A stretch of 64,000 nucleotides of DNA from an uncultured Clostridia bacterium (lineage in GTDB: Bacteria > Bacillota > Clostridia > Lachnospirales > CAG-274). Under the pieces are notes generated by a model. The model ran no database searches. It was not told where the DNA came from and was given only the letters and a program-made list of their open reading frames with translations. Numbering within the stretch: position 1 is the first letter of the stretch; every line of letters starts with the position of its first letter. The position numbers were made by a program, and so were the translations under genes. This document shows positions 24,865 to 32,188 of this stretch, piece by piece. The stretch spans positions 124,001 to 188,000 of the forward strand of contig CANRIS010000002.1 of the NCBI GenBank assembly GCA_947630725.1, read 5' to 3'.

Positions 24865-25251
24865 CTACGGCAGAAGTTCGCTAAGCATATCCAAAAGCCC
24901 CGTAATAACGGGAATGGAATATATGAGAATGATTATTTTTCCGCCAAGCTCTATTTTGTCCCCTATGGAGGATTCTCCGAAATCCCTGCATACCCCTGCC
25001 CCGAATGAAGAAATATAGGCTGCGGCGGTTATTTTGAGTATAAGTCTCACATAGCCCTTTTCTCCCGCAAGCATACCGTTTATCCTGTCCAGAAGATAAA
25101 AAACAGCCTTAAGCTCGGGCAGCACAAACCCCAAAATGACGACCCCCGCAGCTATGCTGACTGCCATGGCAAGCTGCGGATTCTCTTTTTTAAGAGCAAC
25201 GGAAAGCACCGCTCCTATGAGCCCCACCGCCGTAATTCTGTATATGTCCAT
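24865..25251 (-). CDS. spoIIIAD: Stage III sporulation protein AD
   Basis: The 128-residue protein has about four membrane helices and the family features KKENPQLAMAVSIAAG and AYISSFGAGVCRDFGESSIG. SpoIIIAD is a small membrane subunit of the SpoIIIA complex related to SpoIIIAC. The gene is 9 bp from spoIIIAC and 13 bp from spoIIIAE, in the standard order. Confidence 0.93.
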   Translation of the reverse strand: MDIYRITAVGLIGAVLSVALKKENPQLAMAVSIAAGVVILGFVLPELKAVFYLLDRINGMLAGEKGYVRLILKITAAAYISSFGAGVCRDFGESSIGDKIELGGKIIILIYSIPVITGLLDMLSELLP

Positions 25252-25260
25252 ATTTGTTCC

Positions 25261-25455
25261 TCACAAATTAAAAATCGTCTCCATAGTATTGAAAAGCTCG
25301 CTTATATACTGTATGAGCCAGAAAAGCACCACCACAAGCCCCGCAAGGGTAGTCATCATGGCCTGTTCTTCTCTGCCTGCCCGTATAAGCACCTGATTCA
25401 GCACCGCAACAAGTATGCCCGTTGCGGCGATTTTAAAAATTATCTGTATATCCAT
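25261..25455 (-). CDS. spoIIIAC: Stage III sporulation protein AC
   Basis: The 64-residue hydrophobic protein has two membrane helices flanking the conserved turn LIRAGREEQAMMTTLAG. It is the smallest SpoIIIA membrane subunit, with the typical family length, and lies between spoIIIAB and spoIIIAD. Confidence 0.93.
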   Translation of the reverse strand: MDIQIIFKIAATGILVAVLNQVLIRAGREEQAMMTTLAGLVVVLFWLIQYISELFNTMETIFNL

Positions 25456-25469
25456 ATGTCAAGACCCCC

Positions 25470-25982
25470 TTACAAAAGCATAACCACCGCAAGTATGCCT
25501 CCCAAAACCGAACAGCTTCTGTACAGTCTTTTTGTACCTGCGGCCTCGAGAGCAAGCTCCTTTATTTTTCTGTCCATATAGCCATAAAGAACATCTATGC
25601 CCTTCTGCTGTTTTTCGGTATCGAATCCCTGAAGGATCCTTCCGAGAGGATACAGACTGCGTATGTCCTCCGCCTTGAAAAATGTGCTTTCGTATCTGTC
25701 CGTGAGCGCCCTTATCCACGCCCTGTCTATGCTTTCTCCGTTTCTGAGCCTTTGTGAAAAATCCGCAAATATGCCCTTTATGGGTTCTCTCAGCCTGTCC
25801 GCTACGGTTTCTGCGGATATATACACGGGCGCAAGTCTCATTTCAAGATCCCCCGTAAGAAAGCCTATGCCAAGCTCAAGCTCGGCGAGCTGATCTCTTC
25901 TGAATTCTGTTCGCATACCGAAATACTCGCCCAGAATAAGGCTGCCGAGTATTACGGTCACAGCGCCTGCAAGCCTAAGCAT
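25470..25982 (-). CDS. spoIIIAB: Stage III sporulation protein AB
   Basis: The 170-residue protein has an N-terminal membrane helix, a GspF-like helical cytoplasmic domain (LAELELGIGFLTGDLEMRLAP, LYPLGRILQGFDTEKQQKG) and a C-terminal membrane helix. SpoIIIAB resembles the platform protein of type II secretion and type IV pili and probably contacts the ATPase SpoIIIAA. Its 5' end overlaps spoIIIAA by 8 bp. Confidence 0.92.
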   Translation of the reverse strand: MLRLAGAVTVILGSLILGEYFGMRTEFRRDQLAELELGIGFLTGDLEMRLAPVYISAETVADRLREPIKGIFADFSQRLRNGESIDRAWIRALTDRYESTFFKAEDIRSLYPLGRILQGFDTEKQQKGIDVLYGYMDRKIKELALEAAGTKRLYRSCSVLGGILAVVMLL

Positions 25983-26787
25983 ATATTTTCTTTATTCTCC
26001 CTTCTCCTTTTTTTCCTTCGAGAACGACCTTGCACTCAAAAAGCTCTCCAAGCTCACTGTCGGGTCGGTCTCCGTGCAGGGTGGCTATGACCCCAACCCC
26101 CATATAAGAGGCTCGCCTTATGGCGTCTCTGTCCTCTCTGCCGCCAAGCTCGTCCACGGCTATTATGTCGGGAGAAAGTCCCCTCACAAGTATTTCAACT
26201 GCCTTTGACTTAGGACACCCCTCCATAACGTCCGTCCTTATCCCCAGATCCCTAAAGCAGTCAAGCTCTCCTCTTTCATCGCAGACCCCCAGCGTATAGC
26301 CCCTTTCGCTCAGGCTCCTTACGGTGTCTCTCAGAATGGTGGTTTTTCCGCAGCCGGGAGGAGAAATTATGACCGTGCTGCGAAAGCCCTTGTCATAAAG
26401 TCTCATAAGCTCCCTTGCGCAGCCCACAACATTTTCGGGTATCCTTATATTTAGGGACGTGCAGTCGGTAATCGTTTTAAGCCGATCTCCATCAACGACA
26501 GCCCTGCCGCAGACCCCCACTCTGAAACCCCCCTTAAGGGTGATAAAGCCGTTTCTTATTTCTTCTCTGAAAGCAAACGCCGAATATTCGGACATTTTGG
26601 ACAGCGTGTCGCTTATCTCACCACAGCCAAGACGCAGTCTCAGCACCTTTTCTCTGCGGCCGTATCTGAGTATAACGGGCTTGTCCGCTCTTATGCGTAT
26701 TTCGTTAAGACCGTCAATGCCCTCGCAGAGTATGGCCTCCGCTGCTTCGGCCTCAAAATATCTTTTTATAATGTCTCGGATCATCAT
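25975..26787 (-). CDS. spoIIIAA: Stage III sporulation protein AA (ATPase)
   Basis: The 270-residue soluble ATPase belongs to the type II/IV secretion superfamily. It has the Walker A motif SPPGCGKTT (about residue 145), a Walker B-like DIIAVDELGG and the conserved GVGVIATLHGDR. It is thought to energise the mother-cell SpoIIIA channel. The ATG is preceded by AGAGGTGA. It is the first gene of an eight-gene operon complete from AA to AH. A sigma-E-like promoter sits immediately upstream, as expected for mother-cell expression. Confidence 0.95.
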   Translation of the reverse strand: MMIRDIIKRYFEAEAAEAILCEGIDGLNEIRIRADKPVILRYGRREKVLRLRLGCGEISDTLSKMSEYSAFAFREEIRNGFITLKGGFRVGVCGRAVVDGDRLKTITDCTSLNIRIPENVVGCARELMRLYDKGFRSTVIISPPGCGKTTILRDTVRSLSERGYTLGVCDERGELDCFRDLGIRTDVMEGCPKSKAVEILVRGLSPDIIAVDELGGREDRDAIRRASYMGVGVIATLHGDRPDSELGELFECKVVLEGKKGEGRIKKIYA

Positions 26788-26807
26788 TTGAAATCACCTC
26801 TGATATA

Positions 26808-26836
26808 AGCCTATGCTTTTCCAAAAATTATTATTC
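26808..26836 (-). promoter_or_regulatory. Sigma-E-like promoter of the spoIIIA operon
   Basis: GAATAAT (26830-26836) and CATAGGCT (26808-26815), 14 bp apart, match the B. subtilis sigma-E pattern KMATATT-N14-CATACAHT at 6 of 7 and 6 of 8 positions. The predicted start is about 13 bases before the ATG. spoIIIA is a sigma-E operon in B. subtilis. The match is moderate. Confidence 0.45.
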
Positions 26837-26837
26837 T

Positions 26838-26867
26838 GTATATAATTTTTATTTCGTGGGAATATTT
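26838..26867 (+). promoter_or_regulatory. Sigma-F/G-like promoter of the SpoIIQ-like gene
   Basis: GTATA (26838-26842), exactly 15 bp, then GGGAATATTT (26858-26867) matches the forespore pattern GYATA-N15-GGNNANAHTR at every defined position but the last. spoIIQ is a sigma-F gene in B. subtilis. The box abuts the divergent sigma-E-like box. Confidence 0.6.
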
Positions 26868-26893
26868 TTTAAATGCAGGTCATATATTTAGGT

Positions 26894-26922
26894 AAACGCC
26901 GATATAAGGAATCGGGCGTTTT
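26894..26922 (+). other. Hairpin in the SpoIIQ-like gene leader
   Basis: AAACGCC-GAT, loop ATAAGGA, ATC-G-GGCGTTT (one bulge) is followed by TTC. It lies about 20 bases after the predicted start and 30 before the ATG. It could be an mRNA stabiliser or weak attenuator. Confidence 0.4.
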
Positions 26923-26952
26923 CACAGATAAAACTACAGAAAAGGTGATAAA

Positions 26953-27360
26953 ATGGACGACCGCAACAATATAGGCGGCAGAGCGCCCCAAAGAACGGCA
27001 GGAAGTCTGAGAGCGTCAAGAAAAAAGACCCCTCGCCGCAAAAGGGCATCGGGAGCCGAAAAAAGCAGCTTTATAGTGCGTTTCAACATAGCTCTCACAC
27101 TTACAGCCGCTGTACTTCTTATGTCAAAAATAAATACGGAGCTTACAAGCAGCATAACCGCCAAGGCTGTCTCTGTCATTTCACAGGGGGCTTCTCTTTC
27201 GGATATAAAGGCAAAGGCCGAGGAGATTTATGCGGGGCTTCTGGGAGATGACGACGAAAGGGCAGTATTTTCTGAGGACAACGATGCGGATATAGAAAAA
27301 AGCATAACAGAGCAGATAGACCGTGAACGTGAAATGGAGGAAAACCTAAAAAATCAATAA
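26953..27360 (+). CDS. spoIIQ: SpoIIQ-like protein, N-terminal part (membrane anchor), zero frame
   Basis: This 135-residue frame encodes a very basic N-terminus (SRKKTPRRKR), one membrane helix (about residues 40-60: FIVRFNIALTLTAAVLLMSK) and an acidic, helical outside segment. AAGGTG precedes the ATG. Alone it would be an anchored stub without a domain. The M23 domain starts downstream in the -1 frame, and that frame is open from base 27333, so the two frames overlap across A_AAA_AAT. Joining them gives about 313 residues with the SpoIIQ layout: cytoplasmic tail, one helix, linker, LytM domain. Position (divergent from spoIIIA) and the sigma-F-like promoter support a SpoIIQ-type role. The split is either programmed frameshifting, an A6/A7 sequence error, or a recent mutation. 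Confidence 0.75.
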   Translation: MDDRNNIGGRAPQRTAGSLRASRKKTPRRKRASGAEKSSFIVRFNIALTLTAAVLLMSKINTELTSSITAKAVSVISQGASLSDIKAKAEEIYAGLLGDDDERAVFSEDNDADIEKSITEQIDREREMEENLKNQ

Positions 27361-27392
27361 GCGCCGTTCGTTTATACTATACGGGCGGCGCT
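27348..27392 (+). promoter_or_regulatory. Candidate programmed -1 frameshift site (slippery A_AAA_AAT + hairpin)
   Basis: In the zero frame the heptamer A AAA AAT (27348-27354) precedes CAA TAA. After a 5-nt spacer begins a 12-bp stem (27360-27392: AGCGCCG, two T-G pairs, CGT; loop TTATACTAT; complement to CGGCGCT). No T-run follows, so it is not a terminator. A -1 slip would bypass the stop and enter the M23 frame. Confidence 0.6.
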
Positions 27393-27404
27393 GCAAAAGA
27401 TAAA

Positions 27405-27893
27405 ATGTCTCTTATAATAAAGGCTGTGCCGTCACTCAGGGTCTTTGACGTAAGAGGCAGCAATGAGCTTGCGCTTTCGGTTTCGGCACCAAAGCCCGAG
27501 GGGTGGCTTTTTCCCGTTGAAAACGGTATAATAACATCGGGCTTCGGCGACAGGACAAGCCCCATTTCGGGCAGCGCCGAGACCCACAACGGTGTGGATA
27601 TTGCCGTTCCCGAGGGTACCGAGGTAAGGGCTGTTTCGGACGGAATAATCACATCGGCAGGACTTTCGGAAAGCTACGGACTATTCATAAGGGAACAGAC
27701 CGATGACGGCTATACGGCTTTATACGCCCACCTTTCCGCCCACAAAATATCCGAGGGCGAAAGGGTCGAAAGAGGCTCTCTGATAGCCCTTTCGGGGCAT
27801 ACGGGCTGGACGACAGGCCCTCATCTTCATCTTACGGCCGAAAAGAACGGACAGGCATTCGACCCTATGACAATGTATAAAGAGCTTGGCTGA
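27405..27893 (+). CDS. spoIIQ: SpoIIQ-like protein, C-terminal part (M23/LytM endopeptidase domain), -1 frame
   Basis: The 162-residue frame holds an M23/LytM peptidase domain: FPVENGIITSGFGDR, the zinc ligands H-x3-D in THNGVDIA, YAHLS, and H-x-H in GPHLHLT. All ligands are present, unlike the degenerate B. subtilis SpoIIQ, and as in Clostridioides difficile SpoIIQ. The ATG at 27405 has no ribosome binding site, and there is no signal peptide or membrane helix. The codons between 27354 and 27405 in the same frame look like ordinary coding sequence. The domain is therefore most likely made as a fusion with the upstream membrane anchor. It would lie between forespore and mother cell, partnering SpoIIIAH. 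Other M23 roles, such as a spore-wall hydrolase, are possible. Confidence 0.8.
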   Translation: MSLIIKAVPSLRVFDVRGSNELALSVSAPKPEGWLFPVENGIITSGFGDRTSPISGSAETHNGVDIAVPEGTEVRAVSDGIITSAGLSESYGLFIREQTDDGYTALYAHLSAHKISEGERVERGSLIALSGHTGWTTGPHLHLTAEKNGQAFDPMTMYKELG

Positions 27894-27954
27894 AAAGCCC
27901 CAAAGCCTTTCAAAGCCCTGCAAAATATATCCCAAAGGACAGCAAAATACAATA

Positions 27955-28002
27955 CAAAAAACCTCTCCCATAATGTTTTTTAAACTTCGGGAAAGGTTTT
28001 TT
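27955..28002. terminator. Bidirectional terminator
   Basis: AAAAAACC-TC-TCCC..GGGA-AA-GGTTTTTT between convergent genes (SpoIIQ-like and the lipoprotein) gives T-runs on both strands. Confidence 0.7.
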
Positions 28003-28072
28003 GTGTATTTTCGGGATATTTTTTATATTTTGTATATTTTTTATATTCCGCTGCAATTATTTTTCGGCTCGG

Positions 28073-28486
28073 TTATTCCAAAAACGGCAGAGGTTCGGCA
28101 ACGGTTATGCTCCACAGCTTGTCGCCCATACAGACATAGTCTCCGTCTTCCTTTATATAAAGCTCAACGGCTGCGTCCTCGCCGTCTCCGACTGTGTTGA
28201 ATATATAGTATACATCGCTGTCAATGCCTGTTTCTTCGTCAAAGTCAGCCTCCTCATACTCTGCGTTTCCAAACCAGTTTTTAAGCTCCTCAAGATCGTC
28301 TCCCTCAAAGCTTGCATCGCTGATATTGCCGTAATTGTTGCATACCATATCTATTTTGGCAATATCGTCTCCTATAAAATCGTTTATTTCCTGCGGAATA
28401 TCGTCTCTCACAACTGTATTTTCGGCGTTTTTGCAGCCCGAAAGCGCAGCCGCCGCAATAACAAGCATAAATAATATCTTTTTCAT
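28073..28486 (-). CDS. Small lipoprotein of unknown function
   Basis: The 137-residue protein has a lipoprotein signal with lipobox LSGC (Cys at about residue 18). The mature part is acidic and soluble (many Asp/Glu), about 118 residues, with no motif I recognise. It should be anchored to the outer face of the membrane. GGAGG precedes the ATG. It lies 22 bp downstream of the threonine aldolase-like gene on the same strand and may be co-transcribed, but I see no functional link. Confidence 0.7.
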   Translation of the reverse strand: MKKILFMLVIAAAALSGCKNAENTVVRDDIPQEINDFIGDDIAKIDMVCNNYGNISDASFEGDDLEELKNWFGNAEYEEADFDEETGIDSDVYYIFNTVGDGEDAAVELYIKEDGDYVCMGDKLWSITVAEPLPFLE

Positions 28487-28508
28487 ATAAAATTAATCCT
28501 CCTTGAAT

Positions 28509-29543
28509 TCAAAGTGCCCTTTCGAGGGCTTCTATATCCCTTTCGGTGGTTGCCCAGCTCGTGACAAGCCTTATAACAGTGTTGTCCTCGTCATATTTTT
28601 GCCATACGCTTATGTCTATGGCATTTTTAAGCCTTTCAAGCCTTTCGTTTTCTATTATTACAAACTGCTGATTTGTGGGCGAATCTATATAGTATCTGCA
28701 TTTTTTCTTTTTAAGCACCTCTTTCATTTTTTCGGCTGCGTCTATGGCAGCCCTGCCTATTTCAAAATACAGACCGCCGTCAAAAAGAGCGTCAAACTGA
28801 ACGCCCACAAGCCTGCCCTTTGCAAGAAGGGCTCCTCTCCTCTTGGCAAAATTTTCAAAATGAGGCGGCTTGTTGTTTTTGGTGAAAACAACGGCCTCTC
28901 CGCATAGGGCTCCAACCTTTGTTCCTCCGATATAAAAAACATCGCAGAGTCTCGCTATATCCTTTATGCCCACATCAGTACGCCTGCTCATAAGACCGTA
29001 TCCCAGCCTTGCGCCGTCAAGAAAAAGGGGTATTCCGTACTCTGAGCATATTTCCGATATTTCGGACAGCTCGTTATAGGTATAGAGCGTTCCCAACTCG
29101 GTGGGATGAGATATGTACACCATACCGGGAAAAACCATATGCTCCCTGTTTTCATCGGCAAAAAAATCCGAAAGATACCTTCTAAGCGCAGACGGAGGGA
29201 GCTTTCCCTCAACGCCGGGTATCGTAAGCACCTTTTTGCCCGTATACTCCACAGCCCCCGCCTCATGGACGGCTATGTGGCCTGTATCGGCTGAAACTAC
29301 TCCCTCAAAATCCCTGAGCATAGAAGAAATGACAGCAGAATTTGTCTGAGTGCCGCCCACAAGAAAAAACACGTCTCCCTCATCGAGACCGCAGACATCG
29401 CATATCCTCTGCGCCGCTCTCCCGCAATAAAAATCACTTCCGTATCCCGAAAGTCTCTCCATATTTGTTTCAAAAAGCCTTTCCAGAACCTTCGGATGCG
29501 CTCCCACATTATAATCGTTTTCAAACGAGACCCTTTCATACAT
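28509..29543 (-). CDS. Threonine aldolase / beta-eliminating lyase family PLP enzyme
   Basis: The 344-residue fold-type I PLP enzyme resembles low-specificity L-threonine aldolases, which split threonine or allo-threonine to glycine and acetaldehyde. Motifs: FLVGGTQTNSAVI near the cofactor phosphate site, DTGHIAVHEAGA, LFLDGARLGYG and the Schiff-base lysine in YIGGTKVGA. The start is ATG 29543 behind GGGAGG; the track start at 29591 has no site. The family also includes L-tyrosine phenol-lyase relatives, so the substrate is not certain. It follows the sugar transferase gene by 67 bp and is probably unrelated to glycan synthesis. Confidence 0.88.
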   Translation of the reverse strand: MYERVSFENDYNVGAHPKVLERLFETNMERLSGYGSDFYCGRAAQRICDVCGLDEGDVFFLVGGTQTNSAVISSMLRDFEGVVSADTGHIAVHEAGAVEYTGKKVLTIPGVEGKLPPSALRRYLSDFFADENREHMVFPGMVYISHPTELGTLYTYNELSEISEICSEYGIPLFLDGARLGYGLMSRRTDVGIKDIARLCDVFYIGGTKVGALCGEAVVFTKNNKPPHFENFAKRRGALLAKGRLVGVQFDALFDGGLYFEIGRAAIDAAEKMKEVLKKKKCRYYIDSPTNQQFVIIENERLERLKNAIDISVWQKYDEDNTVIRLVTSWATTERDIEALERAL

Positions 29544-29610
29544 AACAATTATCCTCCCGAAAACAGCCCCGACCGCACGAATGGCAGACATTTCCCTTGA
29601 TAATATACTC

Positions 29611-30201
29611 TCAAGAATCCTTCCGACCCTCTCTTATGCCGTCCTCCCTTATAACGCTCACAAATGTCCTGGCGATTATTCCGAGGTCGGTCATAAGGCT
29701 CATTTTTTTCACATATTCGCCGTCATATGCTGCCTTTTCCTTTATAGAAAGCTCGTCTCTGCCCCTTATCTGGGCAAGCCCCGTAAGCCCGGGTCTGACG
29801 GCGTTTGCTCCATACTTGTCCCTCTCCGCCACAAGGTCGTATTGGTTCCACAGGGCAGGCCGTGGGCCTACCACCGACATTTCGCCCTTTAGTATGTTGA
29901 AAAGCTGAGGAAGCTCGTCAAGGGAGGTCTTTCTCAAAAATTTTCCCGTTTTTGTGATAAAAGCCTCGGGGCTTTCGAGAAGGTGTGTGGGCATATCGGC
30001 AGGAGCCTCCGAATACATTGTCCTGAATTTATATATTCTGAATATTTTTTTATCCTTGCCTATTCTTTTTTGTCTGAATATTATGTCTCCGGGGGATTCG
30101 GCCTTTATAATAAGCCCTATACCCGCCATTGGCAGTGAAAAAACGACTATGCCTGCGAGAGAAAACGCTATATCCATTCCCCTTTTTATGATACTGTACA
30201 T
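29611..30201 (-). CDS. Monotopic phosphoglycosyl transferase (bacterial sugar transferase family)
   Basis: The 196-residue enzyme is of the PglC/WcaJ-C type that moves a sugar-1-phosphate from UDP-sugar to undecaprenyl phosphate, the first membrane step of glycan assembly. It has an N-terminal re-entrant hydrophobic helix (about residues 10-31), the stretch IFRIYKFRTM, the catalytic DE in SLDELPQLFNILKGEMS, VGPRP and PGLTGLAQIRGR. The start is ATG 30201 behind GAGG. It lies 22 bp after a nucleotide-sugar 4,6-dehydratase gene, so the priming sugar may be a bacillosamine- or FucNAc-like derivative (inferred). Confidence 0.93.
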   Translation of the reverse strand: MYSIIKRGMDIAFSLAGIVVFSLPMAGIGLIIKAESPGDIIFRQKRIGKDKKIFRIYKFRTMYSEAPADMPTHLLESPEAFITKTGKFLRKTSLDELPQLFNILKGEMSVVGPRPALWNQYDLVAERDKYGANAVRPGLTGLAQIRGRDELSIKEKAAYDGEYVKKMSLMTDLGIIARTFVSVIREDGIREGRKDS

Positions 30202-30223
30202 ATTGTCTACCTCACACATTCTG

Positions 30224-32161
30224 TCAATAGAGTATTTCTGTATCTATACCGTTGTCGGTGTTGTTGAAGCTCGGCACAATATCCTTCATGGCTTCGACAG
30301 TGTTCTTTCCCTTTCCGCAGGACGCCCTGAGCCTTTCAAGCTTTTTGTCGAAATTCTGCGTGTCGAACTCGGCAGGCTTTGCTATAAATATCTTTCTGTG
30401 GCTCGTTGTCCGCATAGTGTCCTTTTCGTTGTCGGTCGCCAGCTCTTCAAAAAGCTTGTCCCCGGGGCGAAGTCCCGTATAGACTATATCTATGTCGGTA
30501 TAGGGCTTGTAGCCCGACAGCCTTATGAGATTCAGCGCAAGGTCGTTTATCTTCACAGGCTCTCCCATATCCAGAACGAAAATACTTCCCGAAACTCCCA
30601 TACTGCCTGCCTGAAGCACAAGTCTTGAAGCCTCGGGTATCGTCATAAAGTATCTTGTGACGTCCTTATGGGTGACCCTGACGGGGCCTCCCTCTTCTAT
30701 CTGCTTTTTGAAAAGCTGCACCACCGAGCCGTTTGAGCCAAGCACGTTTCCGAAACGGACTGCCATAAAGCGAGTTTTGCTTTTAAGAGCCATTCTCTGT
30801 ATTATCATTTCGGTAATGCGCTTTGTTGCGCCCATTACGTTTGTGGGGTTCACGGCCTTATCGGTAGAAAGCAGCACAAACCTTTCGGTGTTGAATCTGT
30901 CCGCCGCCTCCGCCACGTTGAGAGTGCCGAAAACATTGTTTTTCACAGCCTCTCCCGGCACATACTGCATAAGCGGAACGTGCTTGTGAGCCGCCGCATG
31001 AAAGACCACCTGCGGAGAATATATGCCGAATATCCTGTTTATAAGCCTTCTGTCACACATCGTGCCTATAATTACGATTATATTCAGCTTATCCCCATAT
31101 TTATTCTTAAGCTCGTGAAAAAGCTCATAGGCATTGTTTTCATACACATCGAATATAATAAGCTGCCTTGGCGAAAATTTGGCTATCTGTCGGCACAGCT
31201 CGCTGCCTATGGAGCCGCCTCCGCCCGTAACAAGCACGGTTTTGCCCTCCAGATAACCCCTCACATCGCCTATGCTTATTTCCACCTCGTCTCTGAAAAG
31301 AAGATCGGATATTTTCACGTCCTGCATTATCCTGTGAAAGCTGCCGTTTTCGGGCACATCGCTCATAGGAGGGATAATTTTGAGGGCGCAGTCGGTTTTT
31401 GCGCAGTTTTCCATTATGCGTCTGAGCTGGATATTGTTTGCCGAAGGTATGGCGATTATGATCTCGTCGATCTCATATTCCTTAGCAAGTCTCGGCACGT
31501 TTTCGATATTGTGCGTGACCCTCACGCCCTGTATGGTGGTGTTGTTTTTGCTTATGTCGTCGTCCACGATTATAACCGCCATACGGTTTTCATAGCCCTT
31601 GTCATACTGCAGAATACTTCTTACGGTGTTATAGCCTCCGTAGCCTGCGCCTATTATCATAACTCTCTTTGTGCCTGTTTTTTTAAGAAATCTGTTTTCA
31701 AAATGTATGATAAGCCTTTTTATGAATCTGTAGCCCGATCTTGAAAATACAAAGAAAAAAATATTTATAACAAAGGCTATGGCGAGCATTCTCTTTGGAA
31801 GATCTATATAGCCGTAGCCCTTCAGAACGCATCTGTCGAATATAAACAGGGCGGCGAAAATCACCGTCTGACATATGAATATTTTTATAAGCTCTTCTAT
31901 GTCGGCATACTTCCATATTTTGGAATAAAATCCGAACAGAAAATATACTCCAACAGCCACAGCGGTAGCAAAGCCCGCCATACCTCCATACCATTTCCAC
32001 ACGCTGTCGTTAAATGTAATATATCCGCCGCCGGGTATGCTGCCGCCGTACCACAGGCTCATGGCGATAAGCAGCGACAGGTTGATGAGGATAGCGTCAA
32101 GAGCCACATACAGAGCCGTTCTCTTTATTGTTTCAAATCGTTCGTTAATATCGGAAATCAT
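30224..32161 (-). CDS. Membrane-bound nucleotide-sugar 4,6-dehydratase (PglF/CapD/FlaA1 family)
   Basis: The 645-residue protein has four N-terminal membrane helices, a CoA-binding-like Rossmann domain (IIGAGYGGYNT, about residue 170) and a C-terminal extended SDR domain with GGGGSIGSELC (about 315), AAHKHVPLM and the modified active site STDKAVNPTNVMGATKR, in which Met replaces Tyr as in PglF. These enzymes convert UDP-GlcNAc to the 4-keto-6-deoxy sugar that starts diamino- or FucNAc-type sugars. It sits between an O-antigen-ligase-like gene and a sugar transferase, within one transcript. Confidence 0.93.
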   Translation of the reverse strand: MISDINERFETIKRTALYVALDAILINLSLLIAMSLWYGGSIPGGGYITFNDSVWKWYGGMAGFATAVAVGVYFLFGFYSKIWKYADIEELIKIFICQTVIFAALFIFDRCVLKGYGYIDLPKRMLAIAFVINIFFFVFSRSGYRFIKRLIIHFENRFLKKTGTKRVMIIGAGYGGYNTVRSILQYDKGYENRMAVIIVDDDISKNNTTIQGVRVTHNIENVPRLAKEYEIDEIIIAIPSANNIQLRRIMENCAKTDCALKIIPPMSDVPENGSFHRIMQDVKISDLLFRDEVEISIGDVRGYLEGKTVLVTGGGGSIGSELCRQIAKFSPRQLIIFDVYENNAYELFHELKNKYGDKLNIIVIIGTMCDRRLINRIFGIYSPQVVFHAAAHKHVPLMQYVPGEAVKNNVFGTLNVAEAADRFNTERFVLLSTDKAVNPTNVMGATKRITEMIIQRMALKSKTRFMAVRFGNVLGSNGSVVQLFKKQIEEGGPVRVTHKDVTRYFMTIPEASRLVLQAGSMGVSGSIFVLDMGEPVKINDLALNLIRLSGYKPYTDIDIVYTGLRPGDKLFEELATDNEKDTMRTTSHRKIFIAKPAEFDTQNFDKKLERLRASCGKGKNTVEAMKDIVPSFNNTDNGIDTEILY

Positions 32162-32188
32162 TATAAACCATTCCTCCGAAAATAATTA

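Noticed and set aside
27360-27392. Terminator between the SpoIIQ-like N-terminal frame and the M23 frame
   Set aside because: The stem is strong but followed by GCAAAAGAT with no T-run, and the frame downstream is open through it.
28001-28474. Plus-strand ORF of 157 residues over the lipoprotein gene
   Set aside because: Starts inside a terminator, has no ribosome binding site, and is antisense to a gene with a clear lipobox and GGAGG site.
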